A stretch of DNA of 52,429 nt from JANLUX01 sp031366005 (GCA_031366005.1 JANLZB010000065.1:1-52429), one strand, 5' to 3'. Shown: positions 17,809 to 25,589, counted from the first letter of the stretch. Notes: generated by a model from the letters alone, not told the origin. Translations and numbers: made by a program.

Positions 17809-18009
17809 ATGACTTTGCTGATTGATGTAAAAAACACAAAAGACAAAAAGATGTTTATGGATTTAGCAAAACGCTTAGGTCTTTCATCACGCTTATTAAA
17901 TAGTGAAGATATGGAAGACATGGGTCTTGCATTGGCAATGAAAAAAGCTAAGAAAGGAGACGTTGTTTCCGAAGATAAAATCCAGAAGGCATTAGCTCAA
18001 TGGAAATAA
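17809..18009 (+). CDS. Antitoxin of RelE-type toxin-antitoxin module 2
   Basis: A 66-residue protein counted from the ATG at 17809 (an in-frame TTG at 17800 is less likely). It has an N-terminal strand (MTLLIDVKN), a helix (KKMFMDLAKRLGL) and a charged C-terminal helix ending in QWK. It overlaps the toxin start by 10 nt with the same bases as module 1, and the two antitoxins share an LxSE segment and an IQK..xxWK end. Its role would be to bind and neutralise the toxin and probably to repress the operon. It lies 30 bp after uvrD and could be cotranscribed with it. Confidence 0.75.
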   Translation: MTLLIDVKNTKDKKMFMDLAKRLGLSSRLLNSEDMEDMGLALAMKKAKKGDVVSEDKIQKALAQWK

Positions 18010-18281
18010 ATTATAACAAAATTTTTTTAAAAGATTTACAACATCAACACGATAAAGCGCTAGCTAAAAAGTTAGAAAGAGTATTTCAACAAATTAAAGA
18101 TGCTGATAATATTTCTCAAATTGCAGGACTGAAAAAATTAAAAGGAATTGAGAATTATTACAGGTTACGAACCGGTGACTACAGAATAGGTTTATACATC
18201 AAAGAAGATTATATAGAATTACAAAGATTCCTGCATAGAAAAAAAATTTATAATTATTATCCCAAAAAAAGAATTAACTAA
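18000..18281 (+). CDS. RelE/ParE-superfamily toxin, module 2
   Basis: A 93-residue RelE-fold toxin, paralogous to the one at 9667. It shares MEIxY at the start, LKxLKG, YRxRxGxYRxG in the core and FLHRKKIYNYYP near the end, where RelE-type toxins place catalytic basic residues. It is predicted to cut ribosome-bound mRNA. The gene starts inside the antitoxin C-terminus and ends 4 bp before the DUF4290 gene, so it appears to be transcribed together with DUF4290 and murA. It looks intact. An alternative is a ParE-like gyrase poison, but the HRKxIY ending favours RelE. Confidence 0.83.
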   Translation: MEINYNKIFLKDLQHQHDKALAKKLERVFQQIKDADNISQIAGLKKLKGIENYYRLRTGDYRIGLYIKEDYIELQRFLHRKKIYNYYPKKRIN

Positions 18282-18285
18282 AACA

Positions 18286-18912
18286 ATGGAATATAACTCA
18301 GCAAGAGAACAACTAGTCATTCCTGAATACGGTCGTAACGTGCAGCGGATGATTGAGTATGCAATATCATTACCTACTCGTGAAGAACGGACAACGGCTG
18401 CAAAAACAATCATCACAGCAATGACTGTTCTTAACCCGGCTATTAAAGAAATGACCGATTACAAACACAAGCTATGGGATCATCTTTTTATCATTTCAGA
18501 TTTTAAACTGGATTGCGATTCACCATACCCGATGCCCGAACAGGAAGCAATTCATGCAAAACCTAAACGTGTTCCATATCCGCAAAAAAATATTAAGTAT
18601 CGCCATTACGGAAGTATTTTAGAAAATGTAATTAAAGAAGTGAAAGTGATGGAAGATGGAGCTGATAAAAAAGCGCTCACTGACATGATTGCTAATTTTA
18701 TGAAACATCTTTATCTCACTTACAATCGCGATACTGTTAATGACGAAGTGATTTTCGAGCAACTGAAGAAAATGTCAGGAGGATTGTTAGAGGTAAGCGA
18801 AGGCGTAAAGCTTTCTGCTGTTTATATTGAACCGAAAGATTACAGTCCTAAAAAGCAAAAGAAAAAACCAATGCAAAATAACCGTAACAATGGAAGTTTT
18901 CGCAGAAAGTAA
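18286..18912 (+). CDS. DUF4290 family protein
   Basis: A 208-residue soluble protein of the Bacteroidota family DUF4290, recognised by its start (EYNSAREQLVIPEYGRNVQ), the helical YKHKLWDHLFIIS segment and LYLTYNRDTVND. It has a lysine-rich disordered tail (PKKQKKKP) ending in asparagine and arginine. No biochemical role is known to me. Its 3' end overlaps the murA start by 23 nt, and this order beside murA is one I recall from other Bacteroidota, which hints at a link with cell wall synthesis or simple co-expression. Confidence 0.85.
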   Translation: MEYNSAREQLVIPEYGRNVQRMIEYAISLPTREERTTAAKTIITAMTVLNPAIKEMTDYKHKLWDHLFIISDFKLDCDSPYPMPEQEAIHAKPKRVPYPQKNIKYRHYGSILENVIKEVKVMEDGADKKALTDMIANFMKHLYLTYNRDTVNDEVIFEQLKKMSGGLLEVSEGVKLSAVYIEPKDYSPKKQKKKPMQNNRNNGSFRRK

Positions 18913-20227
18913 AGTGGCAACGGGAACACGCTTTGAAATTACGGGAGGTGCCCAACTTAAAGGATGTATTGTTCCCCAGGGAGCAAAAAACGAAGCATTG
19001 CAGATCATCTGTGCAGTTTTGTTAACTCCTGAAAAAATTACCATCAGTAATATACCTGATATACGTGATGTTAATAAACTCATTGAACTATTATCCGACC
19101 TGGGAGTTGAAGTAAATAAAATCGCTAAAGGCAAATTCGAATTTACTGCTGCCAATGTGAATATTGATTATTTGCAAACTAAAGAATTCACGAAGAAGGC
19201 AGCTGCATTGCGTGGTTCCATTATGATTGTAGGGCCATTGCTTGCCCGATTTGGTAAAGCGCATATTCCAAAACCCGGTGGTGATAAAATTGGTCGCAGA
19301 AGATTAGATACACACTTCATCGGTTTTCAAAGCCTGGGGGCACGTTTTGATTTTGATTCCACAGAAAATTTTTACACTGTTGATGCATCCCAATTAAAAG
19401 GAGCTTATATGTTGCTTGATGAAGCATCTGTTACCGGAACAGCAAACATTGTGATGGCAGCGGTTTTAGCACAAGGCACCACCACTATTTACAATGCAGC
19501 ATGCGAACCTTATCTGCAACAGCTTTGCAAAATGCTGAACAGTATGGGAGCAAAAATCACTGGTATTGGTTCCAACCTATTAACTATTGAAGGAGTTACT
19601 TCATTAAAAGGTTGCAATCACCGCATACTTCCTGATATGATTGAAGTAGGAAGTTTTATTGGTCTGGCTGCTATGACACAAAGTGAACTTACCATTAAAG
19701 ATGTAGGTCTTTCAGAGTTGGGAATTATCCCTTCTACCTTTCAGCGTTTGGGAATTAAAATGGAATTCAGAGGCGATGATATTTATATTCCTGCTCAACA
19801 ACTTTATGAGATTGATACTTTTATAGATGGATCAATTCTCACACTCTCCGATGCGATTTGGCCGGGCTTCACTCCTGACTTGTTAAGTGTTGCTCTTGTA
19901 ACCGCAACGCAGGCATCAGGCACAGTACTCATCCATCAGAAAATGTTTGAGAGCCGTTTGTTTTTTGTAGATAAATTAATTGACATGGGTGCGCAAATAA
20001 TTCTTTGTGATCCTCACCGTGCAACTGTTATCGGTATTGCACGTAAATATCCTTTAAAAGGAATTTCAATGACATCACCTGATATCAGGGCAGGAGTAGC
20101 TTTGTTAATTGCAGCAATGTCAGCCAAGGGAAAAAGCACCATTCATAATATTGAACAGATTGATCGGGGATACGAGCAAATTGATGTGCGGCTAAATAAA
20201 TTAGGTGCTCAGATTAAAAGAGTTTAA
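18890..20227 (+). CDS. murA: UDP-N-acetylglucosamine 1-carboxyvinyltransferase, Asp variant
   Basis: MurA transfers enolpyruvate from PEP to UDP-GlcNAc, the first committed step of peptidoglycan synthesis, in the cytoplasm. The 445-residue protein from the ATG at 18890 has the family N-terminus (ITGGAQLKGCIVPQGAKNEAL, with the PEP-binding Lys-Asn), the substrate loop GGDKIGRR and a C-terminal RGYEQIDVRLNKLGA. The loop residue equal to E. coli Cys115 is Asp132 (codon GAT), the form known to resist fosfomycin alkylation in other bacteria. The frame is open from a TTG at 18827, but the ATG aligns with the family start. It overlaps the DUF4290 gene by 23 nt and is likely translationally coupled to it. 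Confidence 0.95.
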   Translation: MEVFAESKVATGTRFEITGGAQLKGCIVPQGAKNEALQIICAVLLTPEKITISNIPDIRDVNKLIELLSDLGVEVNKIAKGKFEFTAANVNIDYLQTKEFTKKAAALRGSIMIVGPLLARFGKAHIPKPGGDKIGRRRLDTHFIGFQSLGARFDFDSTENFYTVDASQLKGAYMLLDEASVTGTANIVMAAVLAQGTTTIYNAACEPYLQQLCKMLNSMGAKITGIGSNLLTIEGVTSLKGCNHRILPDMIEVGSFIGLAAMTQSELTIKDVGLSELGIIPSTFQRLGIKMEFRGDDIYIPAQQLYEIDTFIDGSILTLSDAIWPGFTPDLLSVALVTATQASGTVLIHQKMFESRLFFVDKLIDMGAQIILCDPHRATVIGIARKYPLKGISMTSPDIRAGVALLIAAMSAKGKSTIHNIEQIDRGYEQIDVRLNKLGAQIKRV

Positions 20228-20261
20228 CATTCACATAACATTCATTCTATACTAAAATAAG

Positions 20262-20293
20262 TTTGGTCAATGGTATCATTTTTGCCAAATTTG
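20262..20293 (+). promoter_or_regulatory. Candidate promoter of the thioredoxin-like gene
   Basis: TTTG (20262-20265) and CAAATTTGC (20285-20293, one mismatch to TAnnTTTGC) are separated by 19 bp. The ATG follows about 28 bp downstream. Confidence 0.42.
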
Positions 20294-20321
20294 CATTTCA
20301 AAAAAAAATAAAAAAAACTCA

Positions 20322-20861
20322 ATGAAGAAACTAAATTTAATTTTATTGTTTGCCGCTTTCAGTTTTATTGCATTCGGCTTTATGAACATTACTACTCCAC
20401 AAGGATTGCTTGAAGGATCGCAGGTTGGTGACAAAGCCATTGACCTTGTATATAAAAATCCGGAAGGTAAAACGATTGCCCTCTCCTCATTAAGAGGAAA
20501 AGTAGTATTACTTGATTTCTGGGCAAGCTGGTGTGGTCCATGCAGAATGGAAAATCCAAACGTGGTTTCTGCTTATCACAAATACAAAGACCTTAAATTT
20601 AAGAACGCAAAAGGTTTTACCATTTATGGAGTTTCTCTTGATCAAAACAAGGAAGCATGGATGAAAGCGATAGCTAAAGATCAGTTAGAATGGCCTAACC
20701 ATGTTAGTGATCTTGGTGGATGGCAATCAAAGCCAGCTCAACTTTACGGAGTTAGTTCAATTCCTACTAACTTTTTGCTGGATGCAAATGGCATTATAGT
20801 TGCAAGAAATCTGAGAGGTCCTGCATTGGACGAAGCATTAAATGGTTTACTTGAGAAATAA
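20322..20861 (+). CDS. TlpA/ResA-like thioredoxin-family protein
   Basis: A 179-residue thiol-disulfide oxidoreductase with an N-terminal hydrophobic export or anchor segment (residues 1-22) and a thioredoxin fold. The active site WASWCGPCRMENP holds both redox cysteines, and the cis-proline region reads GVSSIPTNFLLD. The AhpC/TSA-TlpA style insert (GKTIALSSLRGKVVLLDFW) is present. It should act in the periplasm as a disulfide reductase, for example in cytochrome c maturation or protein repair; no partner gene is next to it. It is separated from murA by its own promoter and ends at a shared hairpin. Confidence 0.9.
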   Translation: MKKLNLILLFAAFSFIAFGFMNITTPQGLLEGSQVGDKAIDLVYKNPEGKTIALSSLRGKVVLLDFWASWCGPCRMENPNVVSAYHKYKDLKFKNAKGFTIYGVSLDQNKEAWMKAIAKDQLEWPNHVSDLGGWQSKPAQLYGVSSIPTNFLLDANGIIVARNLRGPALDEALNGLLEK

Positions 20862-20894
20862 AGATAGTTTTTAGGTTAGCTTTTCTGATTTAGG

Positions 20895-20918
20895 GGGCGC
20901 AATTTCATGATTGCGCCC
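20895..20918. terminator. Bidirectional terminator between convergent genes
   Basis: GGGCGCAAT / ATTGCGCCC, a perfect 9-bp stem with a 6-nt loop, is followed on the plus strand by TTTTTATTT. It lies between the converging thioredoxin and DUF3276 genes and would mainly end the former. Confidence 0.85.
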
Positions 20919-20921
20919 TTT

Positions 20922-21278
20922 TTATTTATTAATAACCTCCATATCGTCAAGGTCATAATTTCCGGTATTAAGAGTGAAGTTAAACTCTTCAATAAAAGCA
21001 AAAACCTGTGGCATATTTAAGCCTTGCAATTTAAATTTTTTTACAGGCAGTTTATTTTTATCAAAATCAGAACCTTCCTGGCGCGACTTATCCAAAGCAT
21101 AAATAGTAACAATTACTTCTTCTCCATAATATAACCGGAGAGCAATTGCTTCATAACGATCACGGTTATAATTAGGAACGGTTTTCTCACAAAATTCTTC
21201 GAATGATTTATTCTCTCTGAACTTAACAGTAATTTTTCCGTCAACTTCCTGCTTTACAAGATTTGCATTTGTATCCAT
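20922..21278 (-). CDS. DUF3276 / PUR-family nucleic-acid-binding protein
   Basis: A 118-residue protein of the DUF3276 family, which adopts the PUR-alpha fold and is thought to bind single-stranded DNA or RNA. Features are an N-terminal strand pair (GKITVKFRENKSFEEFCEKTV), the central RDRYEAIALRLYYGEEVIVTIYALDK and a final helix with LNMPQVFAFIEEFNFTLN. There is no signal peptide, so it is cytoplasmic. The gene is read toward the thioredoxin gene; a DUF1328 gene in the same direction lies about 60 bp upstream, with a hairpin between. Confidence 0.85.
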   Translation of the reverse strand: MDTNANLVKQEVDGKITVKFRENKSFEEFCEKTVPNYNRDRYEAIALRLYYGEEVIVTIYALDKSRQEGSDFDKNKLPVKKFKLQGLNMPQVFAFIEEFNFTLNTGNYDLDDMEVINK

Positions 21279-21318
21279 AATTTTAAATGAGGTTTATAAT
21301 TTAATAAATGAACCAGAA

Positions 21319-21347
21319 AAAAAGTAGGGACTACTGCCCTACTTTTT
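21319..21347 (-). terminator. Terminator overlapping the DUF1328 stop codon
   Basis: AAAAAGTAGGG / CCCTACTTTTT, an 11-bp perfect stem with a 7-nt loop. The DUF1328 stop codon (21339-21341) lies inside the arm, so termination would occur almost at the end of the gene. Confidence 0.65.
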
Positions 21348-21509
21348 ACTGAATAATGTACCACCTAATAAAAGCGCGCCAATAAATAAAATTAAAAAAA
21401 TAAAGAACAACGCTTTAGCAATTGAAGCTGCACCGGCTGCTATTCCGGTGAATCCGAATATCCCCGCAATGATGGCGATAATCAGAAAGGTTACAGACCA
21501 TTTTAACAT
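21339..21509 (-). CDS. DUF1328 family small membrane protein
   Basis: A 56-residue protein beginning MLKWSVTFLIIAIIAG and continuing with FGFTGIAAGAASIAKALFF, the hallmark of the DUF1328 (YtjA-like) family. Two hydrophobic helices (about residues 5-20 and 32-51) are separated by a glycine/alanine-rich turn. These proteins sit in the inner membrane; their role is unknown, with stress-related expression reported in some bacteria. It reads in the same direction as the DUF3276 gene but is separated from it by a terminator hairpin, so they are probably independent. Length and start agree with the family. Confidence 0.85.
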   Translation of the reverse strand: MLKWSVTFLIIAIIAGIFGFTGIAAGAASIAKALFFIFLILFIGALLLGGTLFSKK

Positions 21510-21575
21510 ATCTTTTTTAATTTAAAGTTTTACCTAAACGTAATTTAAAATTATGTGCCAACCATTAATCATTAA

Positions 21576-21788
21576 GAGCCTGTTTAAATTTTTAAAAAAT
21601 AGTTTTTTATATATCATCCCTTCTGGATTCTTAACTGTTTGCTTGATCTTGTTATAATCATAACACGCTTTCAGCGTTAAAAAATCCCGAAGGGATGGTA
21701 TTTTTATAGTTAAATGAGTAAAGTTCGCAGAGAGAATCCCGATGGGATGATATATATTCTTTTTGAATTATGAAAGTTAATCAGGCTC
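21576..21788. mobile_element. MITE-like element, copy 2
   Basis: A 213-bp non-coding element with ends GAGCCTGTTTAAATTT (from 21576) and AAAGTTAATCAGGCTC (to 21788), pairing at 14 of 16 positions and matching the copy at 13172. The interior differs: it carries ATATCATCCCTTCTGGATT near the left end and the inverted match AATCCCGATGGGATGATAT near the right end, plus a third AATCCCGAAGGGATGGTAT in the middle. No reading frame is present. Together with flanking leader sequence it fills the 376-bp space before the lipoprotein gene. Confidence 0.68.
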
Positions 21789-21884
21789 TTTAAAGTAAAT
21801 AAATAAAAATAGTAAGTTGGCTTAAACCTTTAATCTTTAAAAATGTCATAAGCGTATTAAATCAATAACAAAACATTAAGAACT

Positions 21885-22853
21885 ATGAAAACGAAAAATG
21901 TAATTTTAAAATCAATTCTTTCATTGGCAATGATAGGAATGATTGCATCGGGCTGTAAGAAAAATGAGGAAGCAGCAACCACTTCTTCAGATGATGAATT
22001 ATCGCAACAAATGGTGAATGCTGGTGATGAATCAAGAATTGCTGATGAAGATGATCAGATGGTGGATGAGATAAATCAGGTGGCATTAACTAACTCAAGA
22101 TTCAGAGGACCGCATTTGCATCCGATATTTAACGGACATGTTCCTTGCAACACAACCATTGATTCATCATTAGCATCACAAGGACGCATTACCATCACAT
22201 TTAATGGAAACAATTGCAATGGAACACGAGCAAGAAGTGGATCCATCACCTTGCAGCTACCTTATGATGCAACTACTAACACTGTTACACCATGGAGTGA
22301 TGCCGGCTGTGTACTCACTGTAACATTTAATGCAGTAACTATTACCCGATTGTCTGATAATAAATCAATCGTATACAATGGTACTCGAACCATCACGAAT
22401 GTTAACGGAGGATTGGTGGATGATGCAACTGATTTTACAACACCCATCATACATCATATAACAGGCATGATGCAGATTACATTCAATAACAATACAACGC
22501 GTACATGGAATATTGATCGCACACGCACCATTAACCGGGCTAACAGCATTACTACTATTACAATTACAGGCAATGCAACACAAGGAGGATATTTAAATGT
22601 TTCCATCTGGGGAATTAACAGAGAAGGAAATAATTTTTACATTAATATTCCAACACAAGTTATTTTAAGTTCAGCATGTGATTTCCATGCAATGAGTGGG
22701 GTGCGAATTCATCATGGGGTAATCAGGGAACTTACTGTAACTTATGGTGTGGATGCATCAGGAAATCCTGTAACAAGCGGATGTCCTTATGGATATAAAT
22801 TAAACTGGATTGGTCATAACGGAACACCTCATCAAACTGTGATCAGTTATTAA
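21885..22853 (+). CDS. Lipoprotein of unknown function
   Basis: A 322-residue lipoprotein. The signal peptide ends in a lipobox (IASGCKK, Cys at about residue 24), so it is lipidated and held on a membrane. A short acidic linker (about residues 30-65: SSDDELSQQ...DEDDQMVDE) leads to a threonine- and asparagine-rich beta-strand domain (about 80-322) with repeated T(I/V)T.. (F/I)NGN-like strands and a few cysteines. I do not recognise the domain. Histidines are frequent near both ends of the mature protein. It is monocistronic with its own terminator and lies directly after a MITE-like element. Confidence 0.8.
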   Translation: MKTKNVILKSILSLAMIGMIASGCKKNEEAATTSSDDELSQQMVNAGDESRIADEDDQMVDEINQVALTNSRFRGPHLHPIFNGHVPCNTTIDSSLASQGRITITFNGNNCNGTRARSGSITLQLPYDATTNTVTPWSDAGCVLTVTFNAVTITRLSDNKSIVYNGTRTITNVNGGLVDDATDFTTPIIHHITGMMQITFNNNTTRTWNIDRTRTINRANSITTITITGNATQGGYLNVSIWGINREGNNFYINIPTQVILSSACDFHAMSGVRIHHGVIRELTVTYGVDASGNPVTSGCPYGYKLNWIGHNGTPHQTVISY

Positions 22854-22873
22854 ATAACAAAATTTATTTTTAG

Positions 22874-22905
22874 AATAAAACCTGCATGTGTTTGCGGGTT
22901 TTATT
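22874..22905 (+). terminator. Intrinsic terminator of the lipoprotein gene
   Basis: AATAAAACC..GC / GCGGGTTTTATT form a stem of about 10-12 bp, followed by TTTTTT. It lies 21 bp after the lipoprotein stop. Confidence 0.75.
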
Positions 22906-22944
22906 TTTTTTATTCATTACAGCTTTACTTCTTAACTAATTTCT

Positions 22945-23445
22945 TTAAAAAGTTTTTAATTTATAAGTAGCCAGTTTTAATTTACCAATGTCTTTGATAG
23001 TTTCTTTAACGAGAGAGGGAGAATCCCATTGCTTGTTATTAAAAAGTGATGGTTCAAAATAATTCATAGCTATTAAGTAATAGTCGCCATTAGCTTTTGG
23101 ACCAATACAAAATTCAATCATTTTTAAGCAATTAAATGCTTCTAAAATCTGATCTGGTTGAAGCTGATTAAAATTATTTCTGATTAAAACTACTTTACGA
23201 AAGCCTTTATCAAAAGCATTTTCAAAAGCATTTTTCATTTGTTCTCCTGTATTTCCATCTTGTAAAAGAAATTTTTCAATTGGCTCTTTATCCAATTCAC
23301 TTTCCTCATTTATTTCTTTATCAGAATACAAATGTTTAGTGCAATTTATTTCTGAGAGTTTAGAAATTAATTGCTCAGCATCATGCTGATGAAAAATAAT
23401 AAGACAGCACCACTTGCTGAGGTAATCGTTCATAACTTGCTTCAA
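22945..23445 (-). CDS. Degenerate DUF2064 / TIGR04282-like glycosyltransferase
   Basis: A 166-residue protein whose middle resembles the DUF2064 glycosyltransferase family: GEQMKNAFENAFDKGFRKVVLI and then IGPKANGDYYLIAMN, where family members have IGPAxDGGYYLIG. The expected metal/nucleotide segment after VVLIG, usually GSDxPDL, reads RNNFNQL here, and the N-terminal substrate-binding part is shortened. Catalysis is therefore doubtful, yet the frame is fully open. It could be a diverged non-enzymatic paralogue or a gene in early decay. It is divergent from the outer-membrane protein gene at 23511. The assignment rests on short motifs. Confidence 0.55.
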   Translation of the reverse strand: MKQVMNDYLSKWCCLIIFHQHDAEQLISKLSEINCTKHLYSDKEINEESELDKEPIEKFLLQDGNTGEQMKNAFENAFDKGFRKVVLIRNNFNQLQPDQILEAFNCLKMIEFCIGPKANGDYYLIAMNYFEPSLFNNKQWDSPSLVKETIKDIGKLKLATYKLKTF

Positions 23446-23510
23446 AAATAGAAATAATGCATAGCGGAGAAGAAGGTGTAATTACGTTAAGTTTGTGGCT
23501 AAGCAATCGA

Positions 23511-24260
23511 ATGAAAAAATATTTCTTTCTCATCATCATAATATTTTCTGCTTTTTGTGTTGATGCACAAGTGCATGAAGAAAACACTTTTATCCGAAAA
23601 GACTCACTGCCTTCACGCCAGGAAATGTTGAAACGCGCACGAAAAGATTACGGTCCATGGATGTTTAGTGTAGGTATTGGTGCGGCACGATGGCTTGCCA
23701 TCTTACCTGATTCCATTGATAACGAAATGCGGAAATATTTTAACAGCCTGCTTTGGGGTTACACAATAAAAGCATCGGGTTATTATTATTTAAAATCTGG
23801 TTTGGGATTCGGTTTGCAGTATCATGCATTTCATTCGAGTGCTAAGTTGGATTCCACCAATTATACTTTTCTTAAAGGAAGCAGGATAAAAGAAAAAATA
23901 TCAATGCAGTTTATCAATCCCGGAATTCAATTCAGAGTAATCAGAAGAAACGGTTCGGGCTATTTTAATTTTGGTGCAGGCATCGGATACTTTGTTTATA
24001 ATGATGTAGCAAAATGGGAAACGTCATCAAAGGTGATTGAACAAATACATATAAACGGCAAGTTGGCAGGCATCATGTTAAATGCTTCTTATAATTATAA
24101 AATAGATCCTCACGTAAGTGTTGGGATAGGTGTAGGTGCTAACAATGGAATTCTTGACGGTGTTAATATTGATAACGGTCACACCTCTTACAGAGATACG
24201 ACCATGCGAGGAAGCCTGATCCATTTTGATGTGAATGCAAAACTTACCATTATTCTATAG
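23511..24260 (+). CDS. Outer-membrane beta-barrel protein (hypothetical)
   Basis: A 249-residue exported protein. The frame is open from 23457, but the ATG at 23511 starts a textbook signal peptide (MKKYFFLIIIIFSAFCVDAQ), so it is preferred. The mature part has alternating strands with aromatic girdle residues (WMFSVGIGAARW, YYYLKSGLGFGLQYHAF, FNFGAGIGYFVY, SVGIGVGANNG), as in small porin-like barrels. It ends in FDVNAKLTIIL, a typical terminal strand. Function is unknown. It is 53 bp upstream of serS, which has its own promoter. Confidence 0.75.
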   Translation: MKKYFFLIIIIFSAFCVDAQVHEENTFIRKDSLPSRQEMLKRARKDYGPWMFSVGIGAARWLAILPDSIDNEMRKYFNSLLWGYTIKASGYYYLKSGLGFGLQYHAFHSSAKLDSTNYTFLKGSRIKEKISMQFINPGIQFRVIRRNGSGYFNFGAGIGYFVYNDVAKWETSSKVIEQIHINGKLAGIMLNASYNYKIDPHVSVGIGVGANNGILDGVNIDNGHTSYRDTTMRGSLIHFDVNAKLTIIL

Positions 24261-24282
24261 CTGACCTTCCTCTCAATTAGCC

Positions 24283-24291
24283 TATTTTTGC
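24283..24291 (+). promoter_or_regulatory. -7 promoter box of serS
   Basis: TATTTTTGC is a perfect TAnnTTTGC, 22 bp before the serS start. No clear -33 element is visible. Confidence 0.45.
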
Positions 24292-24313
24292 GCCTCAAAA
24301 TTTATTATTTATT

Positions 24314-25588
24314 ATGCTTCAATTAGCAATACTGCGCGAACAAAAAGAGGAGATCATTAAACGCCTTGCAATCAAAAATTTTGATGCAAAAGATGTGGTT
24401 GATCAGGTTTTAAATTTAGATAGTGATAAAAGAAAAACTCAACAAGAGCTTGACACATTGCTTGCTGAACAAAATGTTTTGGCAAAACAAATTGGAGACT
24501 TATATAAGAGCGGAAAAAAAGCCGAAGCAGATGATTTAAAAAACCGAAGTTCTTCAATTAAAGAAACTTCAAAAAGTTTAGAAGAAAAACAAATTTCATT
24601 AGAAAAAGAAATTGAAGATTTATTGGTTCGTGTACCAAATGCGCCATCATTAAATGTTCCAAAAGGAAAAACTCCTGAAGAGAATGAAGTTGTTTATCAG
24701 CATCAGCAATCATTACCTTTAATGCCCGAAGGTTCATTACCGCACTGGGACCTTGCAACAAAATACCAGATTATAGATTTTGAATTAGGAAATAAAATTA
24801 CCGGAGCTGGATTTCCTGTTTACAAAGGCAAAGGAGCAAAGCTGCAACGGGCGCTCATTAATTTTTTTCTTGATCGTGCTGATAAGGCTGGCTATTATGA
24901 AGTGCAACCTCCGATATTAATAAACGAAGCATCAGGTTTCGGAACCGGGCAGTTGCCTGATAAGGAAGGACAGATGTATCATGTTGGTATTGATAATTTG
25001 TATCTGATTCCAACAGCAGAAGTTCCGGTAACAAATCTTTTTCGTGATACTATAGTTAAGGCAGAAGAACTTCCGATAAAATACACAGCATATACTCCAT
25101 GCTTTCGCAGAGAGGCCGGTTCGTATGGTGCACATGTAAGAGGATTGAATCGCTTACATCAGTTTGACAAAGTAGAAATTGTACAGATACAACATCCTGA
25201 AAAAAGTTACCAGACTTTGGAAGAGATGAAAGAGTACGTGGCAGGTTTATTGAAAGAACTGGAATTGCCTTTTCGAATTCTTAAACTTTGTGGTGGAGAT
25301 ATGAGTTTTGCATCCGCACTTACGTATGATATGGAAGTTTATTCAGCAGCACAGCAACGCTGGCTTGAAGTAAGCTCTGTCTCTAACTTTGAAACTTTCC
25401 AGGCAAACCGTTTGAAGCTGCGTTACCGCGAAGGAAATGGCAAACCACAACTTGCACATACACTAAACGGAAGCGCACTTGCGTTACCACGTATCGTTGC
25501 AGCGTTGCTTGAAAATAATCAAACACCGGAAGGAATACGAATCCCAAAAGCGTTATTACCATACACAGGATTTGAAATAATTAATTAA
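24314..25588 (+). CDS. serS: Seryl-tRNA synthetase
   Basis: Charges tRNA-Ser with serine in the cytoplasm. The 424-residue protein has the N-terminal tRNA-binding coiled coil (about residues 30-100, rich in Lys/Glu heptads) and the class II catalytic core. Motif 2 is CFRREAGSYGAHVRGLNRLHQFDKVE and motif 3 includes LNGSALALPRIVAALLENNQ. The serine-binding TAEVPVTN segment is also present. Length is standard. The TPR protein gene starts 1 bp after the stop, so the two are probably one transcript. Confidence 0.97.
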   Translation: MLQLAILREQKEEIIKRLAIKNFDAKDVVDQVLNLDSDKRKTQQELDTLLAEQNVLAKQIGDLYKSGKKAEADDLKNRSSSIKETSKSLEEKQISLEKEIEDLLVRVPNAPSLNVPKGKTPEENEVVYQHQQSLPLMPEGSLPHWDLATKYQIIDFELGNKITGAGFPVYKGKGAKLQRALINFFLDRADKAGYYEVQPPILINEASGFGTGQLPDKEGQMYHVGIDNLYLIPTAEVPVTNLFRDTIVKAEELPIKYTAYTPCFRREAGSYGAHVRGLNRLHQFDKVEIVQIQHPEKSYQTLEEMKEYVAGLLKELELPFRILKLCGGDMSFASALTYDMEVYSAAQQRWLEVSSVSNFETFQANRLKLRYREGNGKPQLAHTLNGSALALPRIVAALLENNQTPEGIRIPKALLPYTGFEIIN

Positions 25589-25589
25589 A

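Noticed and set aside
15406..20227. uvrD, toxin-antitoxin, DUF4290 and murA read as a defence island
   Set aside because: The helicase has normal PcrA/UvrD architecture and the others are housekeeping. A single RelE module does not make a defence system.
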